NCBI GenBank assembly: GCA_934747335.1
Contig: CAKVGS010000012.1
Span: 1 to 53,565, forward strand
From: an uncultured Candidatus Melainabacteria bacterium
Lineage (GTDB): Bacteria; Cyanobacteriota; Vampirovibrionia; Gastranaerophilales; Gastranaerophilaceae
Length of the DNA stretch: 53,565 bases
Reading direction: 5' to 3'
Below, in pieces: positions 1 to 8,448 of this stretch. Position numbers and translations under genes: made by a program. The first letter of the stretch is position 1, and every line of letters begins with the position of its first letter. Under the pieces are notes generated by a model, which had not been told where the DNA came from, searched no databases, and saw only the letters and a list, made by a program, of their open reading frames with translations.

Positions 1-44
1 GTTAAGGATATTCAAAAATAGTTTTTTGAATTATTGATTTTTAT

Positions 45-71
45 AAAGGCGCAGCCTGTGGCTGCGCCTTT
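45..71. terminator. Rho-independent terminator hairpin
   Basis: A perfect 12-bp GC-rich stem (45-56 with 60-71) encloses a TGT loop and is followed by a T-rich tail. It most likely ends a gene that lies left of the window. Confidence 0.85.
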
Positions 72-140
72 ATTTTATCTTAAATATCACTATTTAACAG
101 TATTTATGTTATAATATACTCTGACAGATAGGAGAGAATT

Positions 141-2402
141 ATGTTAAAAAGAGAACCAAGCTGTGAACTTGAAAAAGAGTTATTCAAAAATGTTTTTGAA
201 AAAACTCCTGATTATATAAAAAATTCTGATTTATTAAATTTTGATAACGAAGGTGAATTTACTTTTACGCTTAAAAAAGCACACCTTTATCCGCATTCGG
301 AAGAAAACCCTGAAGGTTTAAATCTTCTTGAATGGTTTGCTAATTATTCTAAAGAAGCAAAAGTTTCAACTGCAGGTATTCGCGGCCCTCAAAATATTTT
401 GTTCCCACAAGATACAAGATTTCCGATTAACCTTGTAGGAATAGTGCTTGCAACTTTAGCAAAAGCTCTTGTTGCGCGTGAAAAATACGAAGGTAAACAG
501 GTTTTGAAACTTGTTGGCAGTGAAGTTAGATACAATTCAGCATTATATCTTGATGCAATTGCTCGTATTCAAGCTGCACAAGGTATTAAAACACTTACAC
601 CAAAAGAAAGAAGAACTATTCCAATATGGTTGGCTTCATTCTTGGCGTTCAAATTAGACCTTGTTGGCGGTGAATATATAACTTCAAGCCACGGTATTTC
701 TGTTAAAACTGCAACAAAAGACTTGAACTCACAAGGAAGTCAGTACTTACCTGAAGAATCTTTGGAATTTGTAAACAAAATTCAAGAAATTTTTGATACC
801 GTTGAAAAAGAAGGTTCTTATGAAATAAAAATTGCTGCAAAGAATGATACGTTAATTGATGAAGAAATCATGTCAAAACTTAATGACGGCGTTGATTTAT
901 ATGTTGAATATTTAAAATCAGGCGTTGCACAAAATTTAGACAGCGTTAAAAAAATGAAATCAAAATTGTTTGTTGAATGCGTTGGTGGTTGTGCATACAG
1001 AACATTAAGCAGAGTTTTAGAAAAATTAGGCATTCAAGACAAGTACGTTTGGAATAATACGGAAGAAGATCCGTTTTTCCATTCAATCGGCAAGTACGAT
1101 ACTGACCCTAAAGGTAACAAATGCTTCTATGATTATTCAGTAGATGCAACTGTTTTGGCAAAAAGACCAAACGGAGAAAAATTCTTCCCTGTAATTGAAT
1201 CTTTGCATTATGAAAAAGTTCTTGCTGATTGTCCTTTGGGAACAATTGTTTTGATTACAGACCCTGACCACGATAGATTGACAGTTTGCCAAATTGAAGC
1301 TATCGGAAACGAACCTATGCTTGATGATTACGGTATTTCTTATATCAAACTTAATGAAAGCAGAATTTTGACCGTATACAGCGCAAACCAAGCGTTCTTA
1401 ATGCTTATGAACTATCGTGTTAAACAACTTAAATCACACGGCAAATTCAAAAACCACCCAAGATTTATGATTAAGACAACTGCTTCTGCTTTAAGCTGGG
1501 ATGAATGGGCAAAAGCACACGGCATCAAGGTTGTGAATGTTCCTGTCGGTTTTAAAGAAATTGCAAACATTATGAAGAAGGTTGAATTGCAACTTAAAAA
1601 TAACCCTGATAAAGAAGTTGTGGTTGATGATGTATTCGGTAATTCAATCAATTTAGGCGTTCAACCAAGATTAATCTTCGGCGGCGAAGAATCAGGCGGT
1701 ATGATTATGGGTTCAGAAGACTTAATTGAATCTTTAGCAGGAAGAAAAGCAATTGCAATGCGTGAAAAGAGCGCGACAGAAGCTATCATTGTAGCATCTG
1801 CGCTTGCTGCTAAGTTGGAAGAAGATAACAAAACTCTTTCTGAATATTTGGTAGAAATTTTTGATGAAAACAACATTATTGCAAAATACGACGTTAGAGA
1901 AGATATCGCTTATTATAACGAGTCAGAACCTGATATTGAAAAACTTAAACTTGCAAAAGTTGAAGGTGAAAAACAAAGAACTAAAAATGATTTGTTCTTC
2001 TTATCACTTGCAATTGCAGTAAGAGAAGGCATTGCAGATATTAATGCCGTGAAAAAAGTTCTTAATGGTGCGTTTGCAGAATTAAGTTTTGATAATTTAA
2101 AATCTGTTAAATTTGTTGGTGACGGAACATATTTAGAATTCAGTGATAAATATGTTGAAATCAGACCATCAGGAACAGATGCTAAAACAAAAGCTTATGC
2201 AGGCGGAGAAAACCTTGAAATGATTGAAAAATTCTCAAGAGTTTTGGGCAATTATTCAGGGGAAAGAACTGAATTGCATAAAGAACTTATTTCTGATGAG
2301 TTTTATGAAAATTCTAAGGAAAAAGCTTTAGATTATTATTTGCAATTTGTAGAAAAAGACGCAAATAACGAAGTGTTTGTAATTCCTGAATACTCATTCT
2401 AA
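141..2402 (+). CDS. Phosphohexomutase superfamily protein (phosphoglucomutase/phosphomannomutase-like), long form
   Basis: Interconverts hexose 1- and 6-phosphates if the family function holds. All four superfamily signatures are visible: the phosphoserine loop around TSSHG (Ser183), the metal loop DPDHDR (374-379), the sugar-specificity loop GGEESGG (514-520) and the C-terminal phosphate-binding RPSGT (675-679). STAGIRG near residue 77 is the usual N-terminal substrate loop. At 753 residues it is well above the ~450-580 usual for the family; the extra length lies between the motifs rather than in a recognisable added domain. The ATG follows AGGAGA. It is a single gene between two strong terminators. 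The substrate (glucose, mannose or glucosamine) cannot be told from sequence alone. Confidence 0.85.
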   Translation: MLKREPSCELEKELFKNVFEKTPDYIKNSDLLNFDNEGEFTFTLKKAHLYPHSEENPEGLNLLEWFANYSKEAKVSTAGIRGPQNILFPQDTRFPINLVGIVLATLAKALVAREKYEGKQVLKLVGSEVRYNSALYLDAIARIQAAQGIKTLTPKERRTIPIWLASFLAFKLDLVGGEYITSSHGISVKTATKDLNSQGSQYLPEESLEFVNKIQEIFDTVEKEGSYEIKIAAKNDTLIDEEIMSKLNDGVDLYVEYLKSGVAQNLDSVKKMKSKLFVECVGGCAYRTLSRVLEKLGIQDKYVWNNTEEDPFFHSIGKYDTDPKGNKCFYDYSVDATVLAKRPNGEKFFPVIESLHYEKVLADCPLGTIVLITDPDHDRLTVCQIEAIGNEPMLDDYGISYIKLNESRILTVYSANQAFLMLMNYRVKQLKSHGKFKNHPRFMIKTTASALSWDEWAKAHGIKVVNVPVGFKEIANIMKKVELQLKNNPDKEVVVDDVFGNSINLGVQPRLIFGGEESGGMIMGSEDLIESLAGRKAIAMREKSATEAIIVASALAAKLEEDNKTLSEYLVEIFDENNIIAKYDVREDIAYYNESEPDIEKLKLAKVEGEKQRTKNDLFFLSLAIAVREGIADINAVKKVLNGAFAELSFDNLKSVKFVGDGTYLEFSDKYVEIRPSGTDAKTKAYAGGENLEMIEKFSRVLGNYSGERTELHKELISDEFYENSKEKALDYYLQFVEKDANNEVFVIPEYSF

Positions 2403-2417
2403 TCATATTTAAATTAC

Positions 2418-2467
2418 AAAAAATTGCACCCAACTTTTCTAAATTGAAAAATTGGGTGCAATTTTTT
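2418..2467. terminator. Strong bidirectional-type hairpin after the mutase gene
   Basis: A perfect 16-bp stem (2418-2433 with 2452-2467) runs from A6 to T6, typical of an intrinsic terminator readable on either strand. Its right arm overlaps a second small palindrome, GGTGCAA-TTTT-TTGCACC, that recurs at 3236 and, in variant form, at 39297. Confidence 0.85.
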
Positions 2468-2573
2468 GCACCATTTCAAAACCCCTTAACATTTTGTCAC
2501 AAAGTAAAATTCAATAGAATCACAAGTTACAGCCCCATTATGTAACGTTTTGTAACGAATAAAACAAAAAGCC

Positions 2574-2600
2574 TAAAGTTTTTCAAAAAAATGCCGATAA
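2574..2600 (+). promoter_or_regulatory. Sigma-28 (FliA)-type promoter
   Basis: TAAAGTTT (2574-2581), an 11-nt spacer and GCCGATAA (2593-2600) reproduce the enterobacterial FliA consensus and its spacing exactly. It lies 75 nt upstream of the 57-codon gene at 2676. A second close match is at 25556. The match is seen directly; use by a FliA-like sigma is inferred. fliE and fliF occur in this window, but no fliA does. Confidence 0.8.
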
Positions 2601-2675
2601 CATATCTGTAAGCAAAAAGGAAATCAAAAAAGCAAAAACAAAAATTGTGTATAGCTGTTGATTAAGAGGTATGGT

Positions 2676-2849
2676 ATGGACGAACATGAAGCACTAATTG
2701 AATACTCAGAGATGACATCATTTAATTTCAACTCAGAAGAGTTTCAAAAAGTAAAAAAGGATTATTTAGAATGTAAGAAGGTAGCAACAAACTTTGCTTG
2801 GCTTGTATCAAATTTCATCAGCAAATTTAGGCCTGAAAAAGATTGTTAA
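2676..2849 (+). CDS. Small acidic protein downstream of a sigma-28 promoter
   Basis: The product has 57 residues, is acidic in its N-terminal half and has no recognised domain. The ATG at 2676 is preferred over a TTG at 2658 because AAGAGG (2664-2669) sits six nt before it. It has no signal peptide; a short hydrophobic patch (FAWLVSNFI) near the C-terminus could be one face of an amphipathic helix. The next gene starts 9 nt downstream, so the two are probably co-transcribed from the sigma-28-type promoter at 2574. Late flagellar operons often carry small chaperones or regulators, but no such family is recognised here. Confidence 0.6.
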   Translation: MDEHEALIEYSEMTSFNFNSEEFQKVKKDYLECKKVATNFAWLVSNFISKFRPEKDC

Positions 2850-2858
2850 GGAGTACTG

Positions 2859-3137
2859 ATGAACAAAAAAGATTTTCAAAACAAATGTTTTTCACCAAAT
2901 TGGATAGAAGTCGATTTGGATGAAGTAAATCGTGAAATTAATAAGGAGGTAAATAATTTAGATCAAACTTGTCCGCACATAATTAAGGAGGAACGCCTAG
3001 AGAACAAGCGACGTAAAGATTTAAATACATTATTGAGAGAGCTTGACGAAATCAAGCAAAATATTGAAAAGGTTGCAGAAAAGCAACATAGATTGGCAAA
3101 TCTTATGAGTTTTTATACAGGCGAATTCGCTCAGTAA
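2859..3137 (+). CDS. Small coiled-coil protein, second gene of the sigma-28-type operon
   Basis: The product has 92 residues and a strong AAGGAG ribosome site before the ATG. Residues ~45-82 (from the KEERLENKRR region on) form a charged heptad-like helix predicted to be a coiled coil. There is no signal peptide or membrane segment. Size, helix and promoter context would fit a flagellar export chaperone or regulator of the FlgN/FliT kind, but no diagnostic motif is visible and it does not resemble FlgM. Function unassigned. Confidence 0.65.
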   Translation: MNKKDFQNKCFSPNWIEVDLDEVNREINKEVNNLDQTCPHIIKEERLENKRRKDLNTLLRELDEIKQNIEKVAEKQHRLANLMSFYTGEFAQ

Positions 3138-3168
3138 GCTCTAAAATCAGACCAATAAAAATTTGAAA

Positions 3169-3201
3169 AAGAAGGCGGTAATTATGAGATACCGCCTTCT
3201 T
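3169..3201. terminator. Hairpin terminator between convergent genes
   Basis: A 12-bp stem (3169-3180 with 3190-3201) with a 9-nt loop follows the 92-residue gene. The T tail is weak on the plus strand. Confidence 0.6.
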
Positions 3202-3235
3202 CGTATTAATATCTGTTTTTAATTTAGAAAAGAAG

Positions 3236-3253
3236 GGTGCAATTTTTTGCACC
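3236..3253. terminator. Short palindrome, probable terminator of the minus-strand gene
   Basis: GGTGCAA-TTTT-TTGCACC lies just beyond the stop of the minus-strand gene at 3264 and is followed on that strand by a T-rich run. The same palindrome occurs at 2455-2472. Confidence 0.5.
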
Positions 3254-3263
3254 AATAACTTTT

Positions 3264-3461
3264 TTAACCGCGTCGGATAACAGTAGCTAAAAGTTCGCCA
3301 TAACTATTAAAGCAACCGCTTGTTTCTTTGATTTCATAAGTTACTTCGCTATCTTCAGCTTTTTCTTTTTTTGCAAAAGCTTCTGCACTTTCTAAATCCT
3401 TAAATTCGCCTGCCATGTCAGGTTCAAAATATGATGGTTTGTCAATATAAACTTGATACAT
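3264..3461 (-). CDS. Small uncharacterised protein
   Basis: The product has 65 residues, beginning MYQVYIDKPS. An upstream in-frame start would add ten residues, but AGGAGG seven nt before 3461 fixes the start here. There is no signal peptide. The pattern of a short beta-rich start, a charged helix (ESAEAFAKKEKAE) and a C-terminal beta segment resembles small alpha/beta domains. Nothing indicates a function. Confidence 0.6.
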   Translation of the reverse strand: MYQVYIDKPSYFEPDMAGEFKDLESAEAFAKKEKAEDSEVTYEIKETSGCFNSYGELLATVIRRG

Positions 3462-3515
3462 AATTTGCCTCCTAAAGTTTATATAGCACAAAGTTTTTTA
3501 TGTCGCAATCAGCTT

Positions 3516-3953
3516 TTAGTATCCTCTAAGTTCGTTTGGTTGAAAACGTGCAAAATTATTTAAATAACCGCCGATTGGAAGCATTGTATTTGTTCTGTCA
3601 TACATTTCTTGCGGCACCATTCTTGCACGTTCTTTTGCTTCTAATCTTGCATTATAATCGCTATTCTTTTGATATTGTTTTACTTTCACTTCTTGATAGC
3701 AGCTAACTTGCGCACTAACATCCGTCATTTCACGGCATTCTTTAATTGAGCTGTCAAAATCAGCTTTTCTCTTATACCAGTATGACGCAGTTTCATTTAA
3801 TTTACCGATACCTTTAGGTTCTTCTATATTAATATAAGCATGAGGCGCAAAGTCTTTCCATTCCGGCTCATCTACACCATTAATTGTAACCACGTCATCT
3901 GCAATTACAGCAAATGGAACTAAAAATGCTAATAATATTAATATCTTTTTCAT
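3516..3953 (-). CDS. Secreted/periplasmic protein of unknown function
   Basis: The product has 145 residues. Residues 1-18 form a Sec signal peptide (MKK, hydrophobic stretch, cleavage near VIA-DD). The mature part is charged, with two cysteines (in SSIKECRE and VSCYQE) spaced for a possible disulfide. I prefer the ATG at 3953 over the preceding TTG codon; AAAGGAT lies upstream. The C-terminus (GGYLNNFARFQPNELRGY) is aromatic and Asn-rich. No family recognised. Confidence 0.7.
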   Translation of the reverse strand: MKKILILLAFLVPFAVIADDVVTINGVDEPEWKDFAPHAYINIEEPKGIGKLNETASYWYKRKADFDSSIKECREMTDVSAQVSCYQEVKVKQYQKNSDYNARLEAKERARMVPQEMYDRTNTMLPIGGYLNNFARFQPNELRGY

Positions 3954-4030
3954 CAAAACAAATCCTTTTTAGCGTTATATATAATTATAGTAACATTTTG
4001 AAGTAATAATTTCAAGAAAGCTGTTAATTT

Positions 4031-4115
4031 TCTCCCCTCGCACCTTGTGGGAGAGGAGTTAGGGGTGAAGGGAGAATAGCTGTCAGCTAATGTCGGTTGG
4101 GCATACCTGCCCAAC
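4031..4115. repeat. Degenerate CCCTCACCC/GGGTGAGGG-type repeat plus GTTGGGC hairpin
   Basis: Positions 4031-4070 contain a decayed copy of the gagaggg-type inverted repeat found at 17219, 34290 and 39135. Positions 4096-4115 form an 8-bp GTTGGGCA/TGCCCAAC hairpin close to the stop of the aminotransferase gene, where it may act as a terminator. Confidence 0.55.
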
Positions 4116-4118
4116 AAC

Positions 4119-5360
4119 TTACTTCCACGTAAATCCGTCTGCTTTCATTCTACGAATAGCTTCTTTTAATTCTTCCTCTGAACAAACAATAGAAACTCTA
4201 AAAAAGCCTTTTCCGTATTCGCCGAAAGCATCTCCCGGTACTGCAATTACGCCTGATTTGTGCATAAGTTCGTCTGTAAATTCAACAGAAGATTTATAAC
4301 GAGGAGGAATTGGCAACCATAAATAAAATGTTGCGTCAGGAATATTAAACTCACCCCAGCCCAATTCTTCCTTCAAACCTTTAACAAAAACATCTTGGCT
4401 ATGTTTAAATCTTTTATTAGCTTCTTCAATATATTTTTCGCCTTCTTCCGAATTAAGAATTTCAGCGCAAGCTTTTTGAAGAGCCTTAAACAAGCCTGAA
4501 TCAAGTGTTGACTTTAGTTTGCCAAAAATCTTAACAGCCTCTGCATTACCGCAAACCCAACCTAATCTCCAACCGGTTATCGCATAAGGTTTTGAAAAAC
4601 TAAAGAATTCTACTGCAACATCTTTTGCACCTTCAATTTCCAAAATACTCATTGGTTTTAATTCCGGCTTAAAATACATATCAGTATACGCCGCGTCAGA
4701 AATCAACAATATGTGATGTTTTTTACAAAAATCCACGATGCTTTTCAAATATTCTTTTGTCGCAGTTGCACCAAGAGGGTTGTTAGGATAATTAATAAGC
4801 ATTGCTTTAACTTTTTTAGGATTGTAACCTTTTTTCAAAAACTCTGCCCAAACTTGTTCCATATCAGGCATAAAATTGTTTTCAGGAGTCAAGGGAATAG
4901 GATATGACATCCCACCTGAAACCTTCACCATTTCTTTATAAGAAGCATAACCCGGGTCTGGAACAAGAACAATTTCTTTTTCTTCCACATTTGTTGTAGG
5001 GTTAAGAATAACTCTGATAAAGTTTGCCAAGCCTTCTTTTGAACCAATCAGAGAAAAGATTTCCGTTGCAGGGTCAAGTTCTACATTGAAACGGTTTTTC
5101 ATTCTTTTTGCAATAGCTTCTCTAAAATATGGTTCGCCTTTTGGTGTTGAATAAAGATGAACACCTTTTTCATCAAGAGCATTTTTCAATGCGTCAATCA
5201 AAGCTTGTGGAGGCGTTGCCGTTGGCGCGCCCATTGATAAAGAAATCGGCGCTCTGTCTTTTGCAATAAGTTCAGGCGTAATTTTTGCCACAGTTTCTTT
5301 AATACGAAACATAATATAAGTTTCGAGTGATTGAACGTAATCATTAAAAAATTCTTGCAT
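4119..5360 (-). CDS. PLP-dependent class I/II aminotransferase, LL-diaminopimelate aminotransferase-like
   Basis: A fold-type I aminotransferase of 413 residues, close to the family norm. The PLP Schiff-base lysine is K257 in SFSKPYAITGWRLGW, and IGSKEG near residue 107 is typical of the DapL/AlaT-like branch. DapL converts tetrahydrodipicolinate to LL-diaminopimelate for lysine and peptidoglycan, the route used by Cyanobacteria and relatives. NYPNNPLG supplies the conserved substrate-pocket Asn. AAGGA precedes the ATG. It stands alone on the minus strand with no amino-acid biosynthesis neighbour. An alanine or other glutamate-linked aminotransferase remains possible. Confidence 0.8.
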   Translation of the reverse strand: MQEFFNDYVQSLETYIMFRIKETVAKITPELIAKDRAPISLSMGAPTATPPQALIDALKNALDEKGVHLYSTPKGEPYFREAIAKRMKNRFNVELDPATEIFSLIGSKEGLANFIRVILNPTTNVEEKEIVLVPDPGYASYKEMVKVSGGMSYPIPLTPENNFMPDMEQVWAEFLKKGYNPKKVKAMLINYPNNPLGATATKEYLKSIVDFCKKHHILLISDAAYTDMYFKPELKPMSILEIEGAKDVAVEFFSFSKPYAITGWRLGWVCGNAEAVKIFGKLKSTLDSGLFKALQKACAEILNSEEGEKYIEEANKRFKHSQDVFVKGLKEELGWGEFNIPDATFYLWLPIPPRYKSSVEFTDELMHKSGVIAVPGDAFGEYGKGFFRVSIVCSEEELKEAIRRMKADGFTWK

Positions 5361-5409
5361 GATAAAATTCCTTATTAGACTAGATAAGGATTATTATATA
5401 ACAACTTTA

Positions 5410-5721
5410 CTAAATTGAATAGTTTTTTATTGCAGGAATTTTTGCGCAGTTATCAAGATATTCTATTGTACTTAATTTTTCATTGTATAAATATTTAATA
5501 AAATTAAGATAAGATAAATCGTATGAACTTAGCAAAATATTTATCTCAAATCCTTCTGAACAAAATGGTTCATAATCATAAACAACATAACTGTTATATT
5601 TGCTTTTCCATTCTTTGCGTTCGATTTTGCAATTGTTTTCTTCTGCAACATCTTCAACCCAATTTACAATGTCTTTGTCTATGTTTTTAAGTTCTAAATA
5701 TTTATTTTGAAATTTTTCCAT
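5410..5721 (-). CDS. Uncharacterised small protein
   Basis: The product has 103 residues, Lys/Glu/Asn/Tyr-rich, with no signal peptide, membrane span or recognised motif. A GGAG site lies about ten nt before the ATG. The helix-beta pattern and three scattered cysteines are all that can be seen. It lies upstream of the aminotransferase on the same strand, 49 nt away, and could be co-transcribed with it. Confidence 0.55.
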   Translation of the reverse strand: MEKFQNKYLELKNIDKDIVNWVEDVAEENNCKIERKEWKSKYNSYVVYDYEPFCSEGFEINILLSSYDLSYLNFIKYLYNEKLSTIEYLDNCAKIPAIKNYSI

Positions 5722-6000
5722 AACAACATATCTCCATAAACAAATTGTAATGGGTTATGATTGAACATAAATTACCTGTTAGTTTAGTTTTTGGGAGTAG
5801 AGTGTTAAAACAATGGATATTAGAGAAAAGTTTACTTTTGATTTTTTATCATCACCCTCATCAGAGCTCCGCTCCGCTTCTATCCAAGATAATTTTGAAA
5901 AAGCATAAAAATCGCTATTCCTCGCAATGACTTGGTGTTAAACTTCCAAGCGTGCTGTTATTGCGAAGGCGATTAGCCTGAAGCAATCCAGCTTTTTATT
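5722..6000. repeat. Gene-free stretch with fragments of two intergenic repeats
   Basis: Positions 5850-5880 match one arm (CCTCATCAGAGCTCCGCT) of the inverted repeat at 14683. Positions ~5905-5995 contain the CTCGCAATGAC and GCGAAGGCGATTAGCCTGAAG sequences, which look like another degenerate palindromic repeat. A 16-nt stretch near 5883 (TCCAAGATAATTTTGA) recurs near 37951. I see no coding sequence. Confidence 0.5.
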
Positions 6001-6106
6001 AACTATTATTTTGAGTCAGTACAACACAAATTTTCAAATCCCCACTTTTATCCAAACTTCATTCGTGTTAGAATCAGATTTGTACTGCAACTATCAGGAG
6101 AATATC

Positions 6107-6673
6107 GTGGGAATTATTTCAGAGTTAGAAAAAATTAGCAATAATGTTCTAAAGTTAAAAGAAAAATCCGAAACAATAGAAACTATTGCAAAGCTTTGGA
6201 TTGACGCAATTTCTCAAGGTAACAAAGTTATATTTTGCGGAAATGGCGGTTCTGCTGCGGATTCACAACATTTAGCCGCAGAGCTTATGGGCAAATATAA
6301 ACTGGATAGAAAACCACTTCCTGCTTACAGTTTGACTTGCAACACATCATCTCTTACCGCGATTGGCAATGACTACGGAGCTGAATTCATTTTCTCAAGA
6401 CAACTGGAAGCTATCGGACAAAAAGGCGATGTGTTGATAGGAATTTCTACATCAGGTAATTCCAAAAATGTAATTGAAGCATTTAAAATTGCAAAAGAAA
6501 AGGGAATTAAAACAGTTGCATTTGTGGGTAAAAATGGTGGAGAATTAAGAAATATTTCGGATATTATACTTGATGTTCCATCCGATATTACAAACAATAT
6601 TCAAGAATTACACATAATTGCAGGACATATTATCTGCGAAAGAGTCGAAGAGTATTTTTATAAAAATTCATGA
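6107..6673 (+). CDS. gmhA: Phosphoheptose isomerase (SIS domain)
   Basis: Converts sedoheptulose 7-phosphate to D-glycero-D-manno-heptose 7-phosphate, the first step to the heptose of LPS core or capsule. The SIS-domain signatures are present: CGNGGSAADSQHLAAE, the GKYKLDRKPLPA region, TCNTSSLTAIGNDYG and GISTSGNSKNV. The reading frame opens upstream, but I place the start at GTG 6107, five nt after CAGGAGA. This gives 188 residues, the usual GmhA size, while the upstream extension looks unlike family N-termini. The conserved C-terminal helix (QELHIIAGHIICERVE) is intact. No other heptose genes are adjacent. Confidence 0.85.
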   Translation: MGIISELEKISNNVLKLKEKSETIETIAKLWIDAISQGNKVIFCGNGGSAADSQHLAAELMGKYKLDRKPLPAYSLTCNTSSLTAIGNDYGAEFIFSRQLEAIGQKGDVLIGISTSGNSKNVIEAFKIAKEKGIKTVAFVGKNGGELRNISDIILDVPSDITNNIQELHIIAGHIICERVEEYFYKNS

Positions 6674-6701
6674 TACAATAATTTCAAAAAAAGGAGGCTT
6701 T

Positions 6702-7532
6702 ATGAAAAAGATTATAGTATCTATGTTCACATTAGCATTAATGGTATCGCCGGCATTTGCTGCAACTTGGAACGCAGCAGACAGAGTTGCGACTGTTGGC
6801 AAAACAATCGTTACAAAAAACAGCTTGCCTGCAAAAACTACTTTCAAGGTTGTTAATGGCACAGCAAACAATGCTAACACAAATTTAACTAACGTTATTC
6901 AAATTTCAAGCACTGATTTAACTTATGCAGGTAACGACAGCGAAGTAGCCGCAGTTATTGCAAATGAAATGGGACATATTATCAATGGAACATATTCAAA
7001 AAATCAAATGAGAAACGCAGCAAAGAACGCTATTACAAGCAAATTAAGTTCTGAAAACATTATTTCAACAGCTGCAAACAGCGAATTTTTGGCAAACAAA
7101 ACAAACTTGAGCGATGAAAAAGCAGCAGATATTACAGGCGTTGACTTATTAGCAAAAACAGGCTACAACCCGCTTGCAATGATAGTAGTTATTACAAAAC
7201 AACCGGGTTCTACATTGGAAGCTTTACAAGGAAGACCTGCCAACACAGAAAGAGCTATGAATGTTTATGACTACATGACTTACAACTACCCATCAAGAGT
7301 CAAAACTGGTTATGGCTGTCAAGAATATAGAGCATTCTTAACTTTCGCTGATCCAATCGTAAAAGAAAGAAACGCAAACAAGAAAAAATTAGCAAAATTC
7401 AACAAAGAACAAGCTAAAAATAAAGCTTTAAGAGCAAAAGAAATCGCTCAATACAAAACAACAGGCGGAGTAAGCGGTTGGGACGCTTCTTATACAATTC
7501 TAAAAACACTTTCTGAATCAACAGAAAAATAA
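6702..7532 (+). CDS. Secreted M48-like protein with altered zinc site (NEMGH)
   Basis: Residues 1-20 form a Sec signal peptide ending AFA. The mature 256-residue protein looks like a peptidase family M48 domain: VAAVIANEMGH at 83-92, then DEKAADITG (138-146) and AKTGYNP, corresponding to the M48 third-ligand block. In place of HExxH the sequence is N88-E-M-G-H92, so the first zinc histidine is Asn. Either it is a pseudoprotease or it binds metal differently. The Lys/Ala-rich C-terminal region (~205-250) is a likely coiled coil. A GGAGG site lies before the ATG at 6702. It is 28 nt after gmhA and ends in a strong terminator. Confidence 0.75.
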   Translation: MKKIIVSMFTLALMVSPAFAATWNAADRVATVGKTIVTKNSLPAKTTFKVVNGTANNANTNLTNVIQISSTDLTYAGNDSEVAAVIANEMGHIINGTYSKNQMRNAAKNAITSKLSSENIISTAANSEFLANKTNLSDEKAADITGVDLLAKTGYNPLAMIVVITKQPGSTLEALQGRPANTERAMNVYDYMTYNYPSRVKTGYGCQEYRAFLTFADPIVKERNANKKKLAKFNKEQAKNKALRAKEIAQYKTTGGVSGWDASYTILKTLSESTEK

Positions 7533-7548
7533 ATTGGTTTTGGTTAAC

Positions 7549-7592
7549 AAAAAAGTGGAACGGCGAATGAATTGAAACCGTTCCACTTTTTT
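7549..7592. terminator. Bidirectional terminator between convergent genes
   Basis: A perfect 15-bp stem (7549-7563 with 7578-7592), A6 to T6, separates the M48-like gene from the minus-strand permease, whose stop lies immediately beside it. Confidence 0.9.
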
Positions 7593-7593
7593 A

Positions 7594-8439
7594 TTAACCT
7601 TTTACCGCTCCGTCATTTTCTCCCGAAATAAAATATCTCTGCATCGCAAGGAAAAATATAATAATCGGGATTGTTGAAATTATAGAACCTGCCGCTATAA
7701 AACGCCAATTGGAAGAAAACATACCCTGCAAATTATTGATACCAACGGGCAAAGTATACATAGAATCCTTTGTCAGCATAATACTCGGCCAAAGAAATTC
7801 GCCCCAAGAACCGATAAACGTAAATACTGCAAGCACTGCAAGCGTTGGTTTTACCATCGGAAGCACAACTTTGACAAACATCTGAAAAACATTACACCCA
7901 TCAACAATGGCGGCTTCTTCAACTTCTTTAGGAACTTTCAGAAATGCTTGGCGCATTAAAAATATTCCGAAAGCGCTTACTGCAAATGGCATTACAAGAC
8001 CGATATAACCCATTACGTTATTAACACTGTCTATTAAATGAAGTTTCAAAGTAATTATATAAACAGGTAGCATTATTGCTTGGAAAGGTATCATAATTGT
8101 TGCAAGAATTGAAAAGAAAACGACTTTTTTGCCTTTAAAATTCATCCTTGCAAGCGGATAAGCAGCTAAAGACGATAAAATCAAATTCAACAAAACCGTT
8201 AATGCTGCAACAATTACGCTATTCCAAAAATAAGCCATAAAATCCACTTTGCCCCATACATCAACGTAGTTGGCAAAAGTAAAATCCATTGGCATGAGCT
8301 TTGGCGGATACGCAAAAATATCTTCGCTTAATCCTTTTAACGAGGTTGAAGTTAACCAAATAAAAGGAAATATTGAGAGAAGTGAAGTCAATATTAAAAC
8401 CGTGTGAATTGTAAATTTTTGCGTTATTTTTTTAAACAT
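7594..8439 (-). CDS. Carbohydrate ABC transporter permease (MalG/UgpE type)
   Basis: Inner-membrane subunit of a sugar or polyol-phosphate importer. There are six predicted membrane helices; the BPD_transp_1 signature is the EAA loop EEAAIVDGCNVFQMFVKVVLP (about 175-194), which docks on the ATPase. N-terminal FPFIWLTSTSLKG and the MKP-type end are typical of the MalG half. At 281 residues it is full length. The partner permease, binding protein and ATPase are not in the window, so it is an orphan or its partners are unlinked. It starts 9 nt after the PAP2 gene on the same strand, suggesting one transcript. Confidence 0.85.
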   Translation of the reverse strand: MFKKITQKFTIHTVLILTSLLSIFPFIWLTSTSLKGLSEDIFAYPPKLMPMDFTFANYVDVWGKVDFMAYFWNSVIVAALTVLLNLILSSLAAYPLARMNFKGKKVVFFSILATIMIPFQAIMLPVYIITLKLHLIDSVNNVMGYIGLVMPFAVSAFGIFLMRQAFLKVPKEVEEAAIVDGCNVFQMFVKVVLPMVKPTLAVLAVFTFIGSWGEFLWPSIMLTKDSMYTLPVGINNLQGMFSSNWRFIAAGSIISTIPIIIFFLAMQRYFISGENDGAVKG

Positions 8440-8448
8440 CCGACAAAC

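Noticed and set aside
1137..1391. Antisense frames within the phosphohexomutase gene
   Set aside because: Shadow frames of a well-supported gene, without ribosome sites or recognisable motifs.
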